A DNA stretch of 48,293 bases from JBCBEX01 sp038528235 (GTDB lineage Bacteria; Bacteroidota; Rhodothermia; Rhodothermales; Rubricoccaceae). Shown here piece by piece: positions 31,551 through 39,981 of the stretch. A program made the position numbers and the translations under genes. A model generated the notes under the pieces. That model searched no databases and was not told the DNA's origin. It worked only from the letters and a program-made list of their open reading frames with translations. The stretch spans positions 1 through 48,293 of the forward strand of contig JBCBEX010000024.1 of NCBI GenBank assembly GCA_038528235.1, written 5' to 3'. The stretch's first letter is position 1. Each line of letters opens with the position of its first letter.

Positions 31551-32444
31551 ATGCGCACCGCCCCACTCTCCCGTCCAGCATCAGTCCTCCGGAAGGCAGA
31601 CCGGCGACGGCCGATCCTCTGGACCAGCGTTGCCGCGGCATCCCTGGTCGCGGTCGGCGCAGCCGCTTGGCGAGGCTACGACGCCTACCGCCAGCACGCT
31701 CTCGAAGCCGCGCTGCTCGCCCTGCCCCCCGCCGGTGTCTTCTCCGAAGCGCGCCTGGAGGGCCTGCCCGCTCTCGCGCAGCGCTACCTCCGCCACGCCA
31801 TCGCGCCGGGCATCCCGCTTGCCCCGGCCGTCCGCCTCACGATGCGCGGCACAATGACGCCGTCGCCCGGCGCCGAGGCCGTAGCGTTCACAGCAGACGA
31901 GGTACTCGCGCCGCGGCGGGGCTTCGTCTGGACCGCACATGCGCGCATGCAGGGACTCCCGGTGCGCGTGCGCGACCACTACGTCGATGGCGACGGGGGC
32001 CTGCATGTGGCTGCGCTGGGCATCGTGCCGTTGCCAGTTGGGGGCGACGGCCCCGACGTGACGCGCTCGGCACGGGGGCGGCTCGTCGCCGAGGCTGTGT
32101 GGTGCCCGACCGCGCTCGTGCACCCCTCGGTGCAGTGGGAGGCTGTCGACGACGAGCGGGTGCGCTACACGGTCCCTGTGGACGGCGAGGCCGTGACGGT
32201 CACGCTCCGGCTGAGCCCGGACGGCGCACCCCGCGAGGTCACGATGCAGCGCTGGGGCGACGTAGACGGCCCGCCCTGGCGGTCGCTGCCCTACGGCTTC
32301 GCCGTCGAGGCCGAGCGCACCTTCGCGGGCGTCACGATCCCGACACGCCTCACCGGCGGATGGCACTACGGCACGTCCCGATTCGACCCCGCGACGGCCG
32401 CCACCTTTGTCGTCGAGCACGCCGCGTCTGACCCCGCGCCCTGA
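31551..32444 (+). CDS. DUF6544 family protein
   Basis: A 297-residue protein. One hydrophobic segment (about residues 25-42) after a basic N-terminus acts as a membrane anchor. The soluble part has LEGLPALAQRYLRHAI and then strand-rich repeats, ending with the family-type block PYGFAVEAERTFAGVTIPTRLTGGWHYG (parts: AERTFAGVTIPTRLTGGWHY). These match the DUF6544 pattern, whose function is unknown. The start at 31551 follows the bactofilin-like stop by 31 bp, so the two genes are probably in one transcript. Confidence 0.8.
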   Translation: MRTAPLSRPASVLRKADRRRPILWTSVAAASLVAVGAAAWRGYDAYRQHALEAALLALPPAGVFSEARLEGLPALAQRYLRHAIAPGIPLAPAVRLTMRGTMTPSPGAEAVAFTADEVLAPRRGFVWTAHARMQGLPVRVRDHYVDGDGGLHVAALGIVPLPVGGDGPDVTRSARGRLVAEAVWCPTALVHPSVQWEAVDDERVRYTVPVDGEAVTVTLRLSPDGAPREVTMQRWGDVDGPPWRSLPYGFAVEAERTFAGVTIPTRLTGGWHYGTSRFDPATAATFVVEHAASDPAP

Positions 32445-32487
32445 ACACGCCCCCCTTACCCCGACACGACTTTACGTCTCCCCTGCG

Positions 32488-32910
32488 ATGCGTGCGTTAC
32501 CCCATGTCCGTGCTTCAGCGCTTGCCACGAGCGCCTTCCATGGCCTCACTGCCACGGGAGGCGGGCTCGCCATGCTGACGGGGCTGGAGCGCTTCCCGCC
32601 GGCGTGGTTGCGAGGCACGCCCTTCCGAACCTATACCGTGCCGGCGCTGCTCCTGACCGGCGTGGGTGTCAGCGGTCTAGTAGCGACCGGGCTCCTTGCC
32701 GGTCGTTGCCCCGGGGCTGGTGCGGCGACCCTTGCTTCGGGCCTGTTGATGGCTGGCTTCATCGCAAGCGAAGTCCTGCTCCTTGACCAGGACCCGCCCG
32801 GCCCGACACCCACGGAGACCGTGTATTTCGCTTCCGGGCTCGTTGCGGGTGCGCTGGGGCTTGCTGGCTGCGCGGCCGAGCGGCGCGCCCTGAGTCTGAG
32901 AACCTCCTGA
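32488..32910 (+). CDS. Small four-helix membrane protein
   Basis: A 140-residue protein with four predicted transmembrane segments (about residues 20-32, 48-68, 76-94 and 112-130), rich in Gly/Ala/Leu, and short loops. An Asp/Pro-rich loop (DQDPPGPTPTET) lies before the last helix. No family is recognised. The ATG at 32488 is 43 bp after DUF6544, giving a run of three possibly cotranscribed genes. It converges with the 2TM-domain gene, whose stop lies 31 bp away. Confidence 0.7.
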   Translation: MRALPHVRASALATSAFHGLTATGGGLAMLTGLERFPPAWLRGTPFRTYTVPALLLTGVGVSGLVATGLLAGRCPGAGAATLASGLLMAGFIASEVLLLDQDPPGPTPTETVYFASGLVAGALGLAGCAAERRALSLRTS

Positions 32911-32941
32911 CAGCCGGTCAGGAGGCGTGTAGGCGTCGCCC

Positions 32942-33205
32942 TCAGGCCTCTTTCGCCAATTCCCTTTCGACCAAGTGTTCGGAGACCGAGGGGCGTCCAT
33001 ACCAGAATACCTGTACGGCATGGAGCAGCAGGCCGAGCCCCCATCCCCCGACGGGCCACAGGGACCAGAGATACCCCGGCGAGGCGCGCAGGTTGATCAG
33101 CACAAGCACCGTGCACACGACGACGTACACGACAACGTGTCTGTAAAAACCTAGCTTGGACTCGACTCGCTTCCTGGCAAGCATGTAGGCGTCTGTGTGT
33201 TCCAT
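32942..33205 (-). CDS. 2TM domain protein
   Basis: An 87-residue protein matching the 2TM domain family (PF13239-like): an N-terminal amphipathic helix (AYMLARKRVESKLGFYRH), a first helix VVVYVVVCTVLVLINL, a short loop with SPGYLWSLWPVGGWG, and a second helix GLGLLLHAVQVFW, followed by a charged tail. In some Bacteroidota the domain is found fused to LytTR response regulators or as stand-alone proteins; its function is not known. A weak Shine-Dalgarno-like GAGGG lies 8 nt before the ATG at 33205. Confidence 0.88.
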   Translation of the reverse strand: MEHTDAYMLARKRVESKLGFYRHVVVYVVVCTVLVLINLRASPGYLWSLWPVGGWGLGLLLHAVQVFWYGRPSVSEHLVERELAKEA

Positions 33206-33461
33206 GACGATTCCCTCTATGCTGGTTCTTGCGCCGCCGGGTGGCCCTTGCTGTGAGGCCGGCTCCGGCTGTGGTCGAGAGAAATTGTGCAGATCTGGGA
33301 CGATCACCTGAGAGGCATCGCCGTCCGTTGCTGTGGCTCGACGCCTTCCGGGTGCGTGGGGCTGTGCCTTGCAGCTGAGACAGGCCTTCGACCAGGAGAT
33401 CCCGGTCGACCTCCAGGGCTCGGCTGGCGGGGAGATCGAGCGAGTTGCCCGCATGCTCTCC

Positions 33462-34724
33462 TCATGCGTCGCTGTCCGGCATGAGTTCGAAGCCGATCCC
33501 CGCGTGCTCCACGACACGGTTGCGCAGCAGCGCGCCCGTCGCTGCCGCCGGGGTCCAGAAGCCGCCGTCCACGGTGAGGTCGTCCTCGGCCAGACAGAGC
33601 GCTGCTTCGGTCAACATCAGCGTAGTCGACCGCACCCCGGGATCGCCCTGCCCTGTGACACGCGCTTTCAGGATGGTGCCGTCGGGCGTCTCTCCCACCA
33701 GCACCAACTCGTAGGAACCCGACTCACGCACCTCTTTGCTCGGTCCCTCGCCCGACTTGGGCAGCACGTGGCGTTGGAGCAGGCCGCGCGTGGCCGGGAT
33801 TGCCATGGCGGTCAAGAACGAGCGCCCGACGACCGACTGCCGCAGCGCCACCCACCAGCCGCCGACGCCGCCCCGGGTCAGCGCGGTCTCCTGGTAGCGG
33901 AAGGCGCGCCCGTACGGATACCCGAGGATCGCGTTGGTGCGGCGCACGACCTTGGCATTCATCGGCCCCATGAAGTAGGGCGTCGTCCAGGCCCGCAGAT
34001 CACGGTCCCAGGTCACCTCGATCGGCATCATGCGGTCCGGTCCGTCCGGCCCCTGCCGTTCGCCCTCGGGGCAGAGCGCGTAGGGGTCTTCGGAGAGCCG
34101 ACCGAAGTCCGGGTCGGTCTCGCGCAGCCGCATGGCGTTCACGAAGCTCGCCGCGGTGCCACCGCTGAAGCCGCCTTTCATCCGAGTCACCCGGGTCGTG
34201 ACGCGCGTGCACGGCGTTCCATAGCGGGCCAGCGCGGCCTCTTGCAGGAACTGCACGCCGAGGTCGGACGGGATCGAGTCGTGCCCGCAGGCATGCACGA
34301 TCCGCGCGCCCGTCTCCTGCGCCCGCTGCTGGTGCGCATCGATCATGGCCCGCATCCACTGGGGCTCCGCTGCCAGGTCGCAGTAGTGCGTGCCGTGCTC
34401 TGCGCAGGCCGCGACGAGGTTGCTGCCATACAGCGCGAACGGCCCGACCGTCGACACGACCACCCGCGCCTGTGCAGCCAGTTCGCCCATGAACGCTGCG
34501 TCGTGGCTGTCGCCCACCAGGATCGCGACCGGGCGACCCGCATCGGCCAGGTTGTTTGCCTCGGATAGACGGCCACGCACCGCTTCCAGCTTGACGCGGT
34601 TTCGACCGCCGATGGCAAGCCGCAGGCCGACTTCGCCGCACCGCCTCGCCAGGTGATGCGCGGCACGGCGCCCGGTGGCTCCCGTCGCCCCCCACAGCAC
34701 GATATCGAATGCCCGCTCCGTCAT
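33462..34724 (-). CDS. Saccharopine-dehydrogenase-like NADP-binding oxidoreductase (trans-acting enoyl reductase type)
   Basis: A 420-residue oxidoreductase. The Rossmann motif WGATGATGRRAAHHLARR (residues ~9-27) is clear, followed by VGDSHDAAFMGELAAQARVVVSTVGPF and CDLAAEPQWMRAMID, then a CGHDSIPSDLGVQFL core. These blocks are shared with the mycobacterial trans-acting enoyl reductase (Rv2449c/Rv2953 type) and plant/animal saccharopine-dehydrogenase-like proteins; in mycobacteria a relative reduces polyketide double bonds. It lies at the 3' end of a redox cluster on one strand with the repeat protein 13 bp upstream, so a lipid or isoprenoid substrate is likely. The start is the ATG at 34724. 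Confidence 0.9.
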   Translation of the reverse strand: MTERAFDIVLWGATGATGRRAAHHLARRCGEVGLRLAIGGRNRVKLEAVRGRLSEANNLADAGRPVAILVGDSHDAAFMGELAAQARVVVSTVGPFALYGSNLVAACAEHGTHYCDLAAEPQWMRAMIDAHQQRAQETGARIVHACGHDSIPSDLGVQFLQEAALARYGTPCTRVTTRVTRMKGGFSGGTAASFVNAMRLRETDPDFGRLSEDPYALCPEGERQGPDGPDRMMPIEVTWDRDLRAWTTPYFMGPMNAKVVRRTNAILGYPYGRAFRYQETALTRGGVGGWWVALRQSVVGRSFLTAMAIPATRGLLQRHVLPKSGEGPSKEVRESGSYELVLVGETPDGTILKARVTGQGDPGVRSTTLMLTEAALCLAEDDLTVDGGFWTPAAATGALLRNRVVEHAGIGFELMPDSDA

Positions 34725-34737
34725 GAGCTTGGACGCT

Positions 34738-35016
34738 TCAGCACTTTCCCGAACGTGGGATGCCTAGGACCGCCCGGTCGCGGCCCACGCTGAGGATGCT
34801 GCCCCGGCATCGCACGCTCAGGATCGAGCCCACACTGCCCGTGCTGAGAATCGAGCCCACGCTCCCAAAGCTCAGGATCGAGCCCACACTCGCGATGCTC
34901 AGGATCGAGCCGACGCTGGCCGCGCAGAGCAGACAGCCTATCGAGAGGGCGCTCCTGCGACTGCGAAAGCTGCACCAGTTCTGCGACGATGGAGGTGTAG
35001 GACGAGGTACGCGCAT
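34738..35016 (-). CDS. Nonapeptide-repeat small protein
   Basis: A 92-residue protein. After a basic head (residues 1-22), residues 33-68 are four near-perfect 9-residue repeats of [AG]SVGSILS[IFTV]. Two degenerate units follow (RCRGSILSV, GRDRAVLGI) and the C-terminus is PRSGKC. A half-formed unit precedes the array (LSIGCLLCA). The regular small/hydrophobic alternation predicts a beta solenoid or amyloid-like stack; there are no Asp residues for calcium, unlike RTX repeats. I recall similar Gly-Ser-Ile-Leu-Ser repeat proteins beside GMC and CrtI-like genes in Actinobacteria. No function is known. It lies 63 bp after the flavoprotein and 13 bp before the enoyl-reductase-like gene, in the same direction. 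Confidence 0.72.
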   Translation of the reverse strand: MRVPRPTPPSSQNWCSFRSRRSALSIGCLLCAASVGSILSIASVGSILSFGSVGSILSTGSVGSILSVRCRGSILSVGRDRAVLGIPRSGKC

Positions 35017-35079
35017 GTCTTCCGGGGGTGTAACGAGTGTGGGCCGTAGGGATGCTGGCGTGACGTGCGTGGCGGCGCA

Positions 35080-36633
35080 TCACCCCCTGAGCTTGGCGAA
35101 CTCCTTCGGGGCGATGCTGGCGGCGGCAAGCATCCCGCCCCAGAGCGCACCGGGGACGCCCGGGCTGGCGACGTCCTGCCCAGCGAGGTAGAGCCCTGGG
35201 AGCGGCGTCTTGGCGCGGAGGGCATCGCTCATCACCCGCTCGGGCGTCACTTCGAGTCCGTAGAAGGCCCCCTTGTGGTGGCCCGTGTAGGTGACCGTCG
35301 TCAGCGGCGTCGCCAGGTCGTGGAAGACGATGAGGTCGGCGACATCCGGGAAGACCGCTGCGAACTGCGCGAGCAGCGTCTCCTCGGCTCGGCGCTTGAA
35401 CGCTTTGTAGTCGTCGGGCCGCTCGCCGGGGCGGGTGTCGGCCCAGCGGGCGACGGTCGACCAGTCGGCCCAGACATACATCTCGCCCGCGTGCCGCTGT
35501 CGAGGCCCCGGGTCGTGCGTGGGGTCCTTGAGCGACTCGAAGGACATGAACATCCCGGGCGGGACCCCGTCCGGCGCATCCGTCCACAGCGCGTCGACCT
35601 CGCCGTTGGGGTAGACCCAGTGGTTCGACCTCGTCGCCCCAGCTGCTTCGAAGTCGCCCTCGAAGCCGAGGAACAGGTTGAAGTGGGCGATGCTCGAAGA
35701 CAGGCCGCGCACCTCGCTGATCCAGTCCTCGTGCCCGCAACCCTCGGGGAGGAGAGAATCGATGGTCTCGCGCGCGCCGATGTCCGAGATCACGGCGTCG
35801 GCGTAAAACTCGGCGCCGTCCTCGGTACGCACCCCGACCACGGCGCTGCCGTCGAAGAGGAGGCCGTCTACCCGGACCCCGGTCCGCGCTTCGCCTCCGT
35901 GTTTGGTGATCGTGGGGATCATGTGCTCGGCAATGGCGACTCCGCCGCCCACCGGATACCACGCCCCGCAGTCGAGATAGCCACCCGCGGTCACCGCGTG
36001 CATCGCGAAGCTCCCCCTGCTCGGACGGCCGCCGTGATCGGGCCACTGCGCGGCGAATACCGCCGCGAGTTCCGGGTGGTCCGTGATGTCGCCGATGACC
36101 TCCTCCGTCGTCCGGCTGCACCATTCGGCGATCGTCCGCTGGTTCCACCACTGCACCACCTCGCCAGCCAGCTTGGGCATCGCGCGGGTCGGGAAGACCT
36201 TGTCCATGGCCTCCCGTCCTTTGCGGAGCGCGGCGGTCCACGCCTCGATGGCCTCGGCCTCGTCGGGAAAGCGGTCCTTCAGGTCCCGCTCTTGCGCCTC
36301 GTAGGGGCGCGACAGCGGCAGCGGCTCGGCCGACCCGATGTGCAGGGTGTCGTAGACGGCCCCCATCGAGGCGAACTCGATCGGGGTGTCCGACAGCCAG
36401 TCGAGGAGCTCTCGGATGGGCTCGCCGGGGGCCACGTAGTTCAGGTAGTGGATGCCCACGTCCCACGAGAATCCGTCGCGGGAGAAGCTGTTCGTCAGCC
36501 CGCCGAAGGCCTGGTGCTGTTCGAGGAGCAGCACCCTGCGCCCCATCCTGGACAGGGCCGCGGCTGCCGCCATGCCGCCCGTCCCCGAGCCGATGACAAT
36601 GGCATCCCAGTGCGCTCCGTTCTGTTCAGTCAT
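35080..36633 (-). CDS. NAD(P)/FAD-dependent oxidoreductase (CrtI/retinol-saturase-like)
   Basis: A 517-residue flavoprotein of the phytoene-desaturase/retinol-saturase superfamily. The N-terminal FAD motif IVIGSGTGGMAAAAALSRMG and LLLEQHQAFGGLTNSFSRDGF are diagnostic. The late FAD motif reads GLYLAGQDVASPGVPGALWGG. Such enzymes saturate, isomerise or desaturate isoprenoid or lipid double bonds. The ATG at 36633 is supported by a good AAGGAG Shine-Dalgarno sequence 7 nt upstream, an exception in a window where most genes lack one; this may signal transfer from a Shine-Dalgarno-using bacterium. The nonapeptide-repeat gene follows after 63 bp. Confidence 0.92.
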   Translation of the reverse strand: MTEQNGAHWDAIVIGSGTGGMAAAAALSRMGRRVLLLEQHQAFGGLTNSFSRDGFSWDVGIHYLNYVAPGEPIRELLDWLSDTPIEFASMGAVYDTLHIGSAEPLPLSRPYEAQERDLKDRFPDEAEAIEAWTAALRKGREAMDKVFPTRAMPKLAGEVVQWWNQRTIAEWCSRTTEEVIGDITDHPELAAVFAAQWPDHGGRPSRGSFAMHAVTAGGYLDCGAWYPVGGGVAIAEHMIPTITKHGGEARTGVRVDGLLFDGSAVVGVRTEDGAEFYADAVISDIGARETIDSLLPEGCGHEDWISEVRGLSSSIAHFNLFLGFEGDFEAAGATRSNHWVYPNGEVDALWTDAPDGVPPGMFMSFESLKDPTHDPGPRQRHAGEMYVWADWSTVARWADTRPGERPDDYKAFKRRAEETLLAQFAAVFPDVADLIVFHDLATPLTTVTYTGHHKGAFYGLEVTPERVMSDALRAKTPLPGLYLAGQDVASPGVPGALWGGMLAAASIAPKEFAKLRG

Positions 36634-37026
36634 GACGTCTCTCCTTCGGTTGATGCACCTTTTTGCGTGGTTCGCCTCCAAAGTCGAAGCGGACCCTATT
36701 TCTTGATGAAGGGTCGGATCGCCTCCCCCTGTAGGGATTTCACGGCAGCGAAACGGGCCCGCAACGGGTGCCTTCCAGACGATGCCTCGGCAACCCCAGC
36801 TAGAACTTGTCATGGACTCCGTAATCTGGCTCGACCTCTCCATAATTGGTCGTCATTCCCGCGGAGGCGGGAATCCATGCGCTGGTGGGGCAAGGTGGGA
36901 ACCCGCATGGATTGGCTGCGCCGGCCTTCGGCTCCCGATCAGGGTCGGGAATGACTCTGGAGGGCGGTGCTGAGCGTTGGAGACGTCGATTCTGAGCGCT
37001 GGGCACTGTTTAGTTCATGACAGGCT
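36634..37026. other. Spacer between the two flavoprotein genes, holding a family A repeat
   Basis: This 393-bp spacer separates the GMC oxidoreductase stop-side from the CrtI-like start. No coding frame is credible. About 100 bp is a GTCATTCCC-ended repeat (36852-36955), described separately. The rest shows the flavoprotein Shine-Dalgarno sequence next to its start and nothing else that I recognise. Confidence 0.5.
36852..36955. repeat. Family A palindromic repeat, copy 3
   Basis: The left end is GTCATTCCCGCGGAGGCGGG and the right end TCGGGAATGAC, in inverted orientation, with ATCCATGCG/CGCATGGAT inside, as in copy 2. The element is a composite of two hairpins around a GC-rich centre. Similar GTCATTCCCGC-type repeats are widespread in bacterial genomes. 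Confidence 0.72.
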
Positions 37027-38718
37027 CTAGGTCGGCACTGGCTCCGCGACCCCGACGGGCTGACGCACACGGGCACCCGGTTTAGGCTGGATGCGGCTCA
37101 TCGCGAGCTCGGCCATGGCGATGATGGTCAGGCTCGGGTTCACGCCCGGGTTCGCCGGCACCATCGCGCCGTCCACCACGTAGAGTCCGGGGTAGCCGTG
37201 CACCTGCGCGTCCACGTCGATGACGCCCTCGGCGGCGTCGCGACCGTAGGGGCAGCCGCCAAGAATGTGCGCCGTCATGGGCATGTTGAGCAGGCCCTCG
37301 TTGATGGTGCCGTTGGGGATGCCGTCGGTCTTCTCGGCGAAGCGGTGGGTGACCTCGTGCGCGATGGGCAGATGCACCGGGATTGGCTGGCTGGGGTCGG
37401 CCTCGGAGACGAGGTCGCGCCGCCCGCCCGTCCACAGGCTGCGCCCGAAGCGCATCCGAATGCGGTTGTCCTCGGTCTGCATGACCAGCAGGATCGTCGT
37501 GCGCTCGGCCCAGCGCGGCAGGACGTGCGTGCGCAGGAAGTCGACCGGACGGCGCGCGATGTCGGCGACGGACTTGGCAAGGCGCGCGGCCAAGCTGCGG
37601 GCCACCACGGGCGGCCCCGCGAGCAGCCGCATCAGGGACGACCCCGCGGGGTAGCGCACCGGCTCGACCGTCGTGACGCCGTCGGCGTAGAAGATGGACG
37701 TGATCGCGACGCCCTCGGAGTAGTCGGGCGTGGGCGCCCGGCTCACCGAACCCATGAGCGCCTCGCTGTTGGTGCGAACGCCCTCGCCGAGCCACGGCGA
37801 GACGGCCGGCAGCGAACCCGTGACGTCGCGGCAGCGGAAGAGCAGCCGCTGCGTGCCGAGCGCGCCAGCGGCAAGCACCACGTGGCGGGTCCGCGTCCGC
37901 TGCACGTCGCGGCGCAGCGGACGCGTCGAGCGGCGGTGGACGACCTCGTAGCGCGCGCCGTCGGGCTGGCCGGGCGGGAGCGGGCGCACGTCGCGCACGA
38001 GCCGCTCCGGCGTGACCTCCACGCCCAGGCACTCGGCCAGGAAGAGGTAGTTCTTGACGAGGGTGTTCTTGGCGTTGTGGCGGCAGCCCACCATGCACCC
38101 GCCGCAGTGCGTGCAGCCCGTGCGCGGCGGCCCGGCCCCGCCGAAGAACGGGTCGGGCACCGTCTCGCCCTCCTCACCGAAGTAGACGCCAACGGGGGTT
38201 GGCTCGAACGTGTCTGCGCGGCCGAGCTCCTCGGCGATCTCGCGCATCACCTCGTCAGCCGGGCAGGTTCGCGGGTTGCGTGCCACGCCGAGCATGCGGC
38301 GGGCGGTGTCATAGTGCGGCCGGAGCGCCTCGCCCCAGGCGATGGGGGTGGTCCAGGCCTCTGTCGCGAATGCCTCGTCGGCAGGCTGCGCGAGCACACC
38401 GCCGTAGCCGAGGCTCCCGCCGCCGACGCCCGCGCCGTGGAGCACCACGACGTCCTTGAACGGGCTTACCTGCAGGATGCCGAAGCAGCGCGCCAGCGGG
38501 GCCCAGACGTAGCGCCGCACGTTCCAGGTCGTCCGCGCGAAGTCGTGGTCGCGGAAGCGCCGGCCGCGTTCGAGCACGCGCACGCGGTAGCCTTTCTCGG
38601 CCAGCCGTAGCGCCGCGACGCTCCCGCCGAAGCCCGAGCCGACGATGACGTAGTCGTAGCACGCCGCCGAGTCAGGGGACAGCGAACTGCCGGACGACGA
38701 AAAGCGGGGGAGTTCCAT
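37027..38718 (-). CDS. GMC family oxidoreductase (cholesterol-oxidase-like)
   Basis: A 563-residue GMC flavoprotein. The FAD motif YVIVGSGFGGSVAALRLAEKG (in part: VGSGFGGSVAALRLAEKG) is near residues 21-38. A GMC signature with the FAD-contacting HGAGVGGGSLGYGG follows near 73-86. A Cys-rich loop reads CTHCGGCMVGCRHNAKNT around residues 200-217, and a C-terminal AHILGGCPYG, then PANPGVNPSLTIIAMAELAM. The Cys loop is found in the cholesterol-oxidase-like GMC group (including steroid 3-ketosteroid/choline relatives) and could bind an iron-sulfur cluster. The enzyme probably oxidises a hydrophobic alcohol. It is the 5'-most gene of the redox cluster. Confidence 0.92.
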   Translation of the reverse strand: MELPRFSSSGSSLSPDSAACYDYVIVGSGFGGSVAALRLAEKGYRVRVLERGRRFRDHDFARTTWNVRRYVWAPLARCFGILQVSPFKDVVVLHGAGVGGGSLGYGGVLAQPADEAFATEAWTTPIAWGEALRPHYDTARRMLGVARNPRTCPADEVMREIAEELGRADTFEPTPVGVYFGEEGETVPDPFFGGAGPPRTGCTHCGGCMVGCRHNAKNTLVKNYLFLAECLGVEVTPERLVRDVRPLPPGQPDGARYEVVHRRSTRPLRRDVQRTRTRHVVLAAGALGTQRLLFRCRDVTGSLPAVSPWLGEGVRTNSEALMGSVSRAPTPDYSEGVAITSIFYADGVTTVEPVRYPAGSSLMRLLAGPPVVARSLAARLAKSVADIARRPVDFLRTHVLPRWAERTTILLVMQTEDNRIRMRFGRSLWTGGRRDLVSEADPSQPIPVHLPIAHEVTHRFAEKTDGIPNGTINEGLLNMPMTAHILGGCPYGRDAAEGVIDVDAQVHGYPGLYVVDGAMVPANPGVNPSLTIIAMAELAMSRIQPKPGARVRQPVGVAEPVPT

Positions 38719-38890
38719 ACGGCAAACGCGAAGGTACTTAGTGGGTGAGCGGGGATCTTCAACATCGCGGCTGTGCTCGACCCTGACGAGAGCCGACGGC
38801 GGGCCGCGCTGTGGGCCCACCCGCGCCCTGGTTGTGGGGGCGCCGACTACAACGCAGCGGCACCTTCGAGCCATCGTTCCTCTCGTCGGC

Positions 38891-39769
38891 CTATCGCCCA
38901 GCCCTCTCGCTGCTGGACCGCCGAGGAAACGCAAACACCCAGTCCCCTCCCCGCTGGGCGTGGGTGACGACCCCTGCCTGCACCAGCGCCTCGAACCCGT
39001 AACCGCCGTCCACCAGCACCAGGTCTGCGCCTCGACCAGACGCCACCTCCAGCGCCACATCGAGATCATCGACCACGATGCGCGCTGTCCCCCCCTCTGC
39101 TCGTGGCTCCGCCTCTAGTGGCCGCGAGGCGGTCTCGCGGATCGTGACGACGTCCACCGAGGCACGCTGCTGCGCGGCCAGAGCACCCACCAGGTCGCCA
39201 ACAAGCGAGGTCGCCGCAGGTTCGGGCCGTACTAGCACGAGGTGCTGGAGCGCCGTGGGGGCGCGCGGCGACTCGGCGCGGTACACAGCCAGCACGCCGC
39301 GCTCACTCCGCTCTACGACCTGGGCGACTTTGCAGGAGAACGACGGCACCTCATGGCGCCCGAGACACGGCGCCCCCATCACCACGAGGTCTGCCTCGAC
39401 CTCCGCCGCTGCCTCGGCGATTCCGACGGGTACATCGACCCGGCGAATCACCTCGACTTCGACGGAGAGCCCGGCGTAGTAGAGCCGCTGCGCCGCGGCA
39501 ATAAGCCGGTCCAACCGCCGTTCGTCGGCATGCCGCGAGGTGGCGGCGGCCCTTGCGTCTTCGGGCTCCCACAAGGACCAGTCTTCCGGCACCGCCGCGA
39601 CGCGCACGAGCACCACCCGGCTACCGCCTTGCCGGGCCAGCCAGGCTGCCGTGCGCAACGCGGCGTCTTCCGAGAGGTGCGTCGAGGGGGAGTCCGACCC
39701 CACCGGCACCATGAGCGTACCGAGGTCGCTCGCCGTGTTCGTTTGCGGAAGAGGAATGGGGTCGATCAT
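38891..39769 (-). CDS. Universal stress protein, two tandem domains
   Basis: A 292-residue protein with two UspA folds. Domain 1 (about residues 18-168) has the strand RVVLVRVAA and the loop ADLVVMGAPCLGRHEVPSFSCKVA in place of the usual G-2x-G-9x-G(S/T) nucleotide motif, so ATP binding is doubtful in this half. Domain 2 (about 170-280) starts LQHLVLVRPEPAA and ends GADLVLVDGGYGFEAL, again without the canonical motif. It is a divergent pair compared with the two Usp genes further along. It sits 121 bp from the next coding frame and about 210 bp from the response-regulator gene on the same strand. The start at 39769 has a partial GGAG sequence upstream. Confidence 0.82.
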   Translation of the reverse strand: MIDPIPLPQTNTASDLGTLMVPVGSDSPSTHLSEDAALRTAAWLARQGGSRVVLVRVAAVPEDWSLWEPEDARAAATSRHADERRLDRLIAAAQRLYYAGLSVEVEVIRRVDVPVGIAEAAAEVEADLVVMGAPCLGRHEVPSFSCKVAQVVERSERGVLAVYRAESPRAPTALQHLVLVRPEPAATSLVGDLVGALAAQQRASVDVVTIRETASRPLEAEPRAEGGTARIVVDDLDVALEVASGRGADLVLVDGGYGFEALVQAGVVTHAQRGGDWVFAFPRRSSSERAGR

Positions 39770-39873
39770 GGCAACTCCGGAGGGTGGGGAGCAGGCTGGC
39801 GTACGGCAGCCGCGCGTGCCTCCTGCGCTACGCGCTTCGCGTGCAACGGGTGGGAGCACGATGGAGGAGCAAG

Positions 39874-39972
39874 ATGAAACGGATGGATCGGATGCAGGAG
39901 CAGGCCGCTACCGCAGGGACTGCCGGGGCCACTACCCGGCTGCTGTCGGGGTTATTCGCACGCGACAGCTGA
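39874..39972 (+). CDS. Possible 32-residue small protein
   Basis: A short frame runs ATG to TGA on the plus strand between two minus-strand genes. It has a strong GGAGGAG Shine-Dalgarno sequence at 5-6 nt spacing, rare here. The product starts MKRMDRMQEQAATAGTAGAT and ends LLSGLFARDS. The last residues echo the '.GLFRDRDSAERAY' motif of small stress-linked proteins, so it may be a remnant of such a gene. The evidence is thin. Confidence 0.25.
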   Translation: MKRMDRMQEQAATAGTAGATTRLLSGLFARDS

Positions 39973-39981
39973 GACTCGCGC

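Noticed and set aside
34759..34920. Second CRISPR-like or minisatellite locus
   Set aside because: The 27-bp periodic units encode a regular protein repeat and have no spacers.
34721..36466. A 581-codon minus-strand frame overlapping the CrtI-like gene
   Set aside because: It is in another frame of a gene with clear FAD motifs; its product is Arg/Gly-rich without domains.
36852..36955. Insertion sequence remnant
   Set aside because: No transposase fragment or target duplication is visible. The element fits a short dispersed palindromic repeat.
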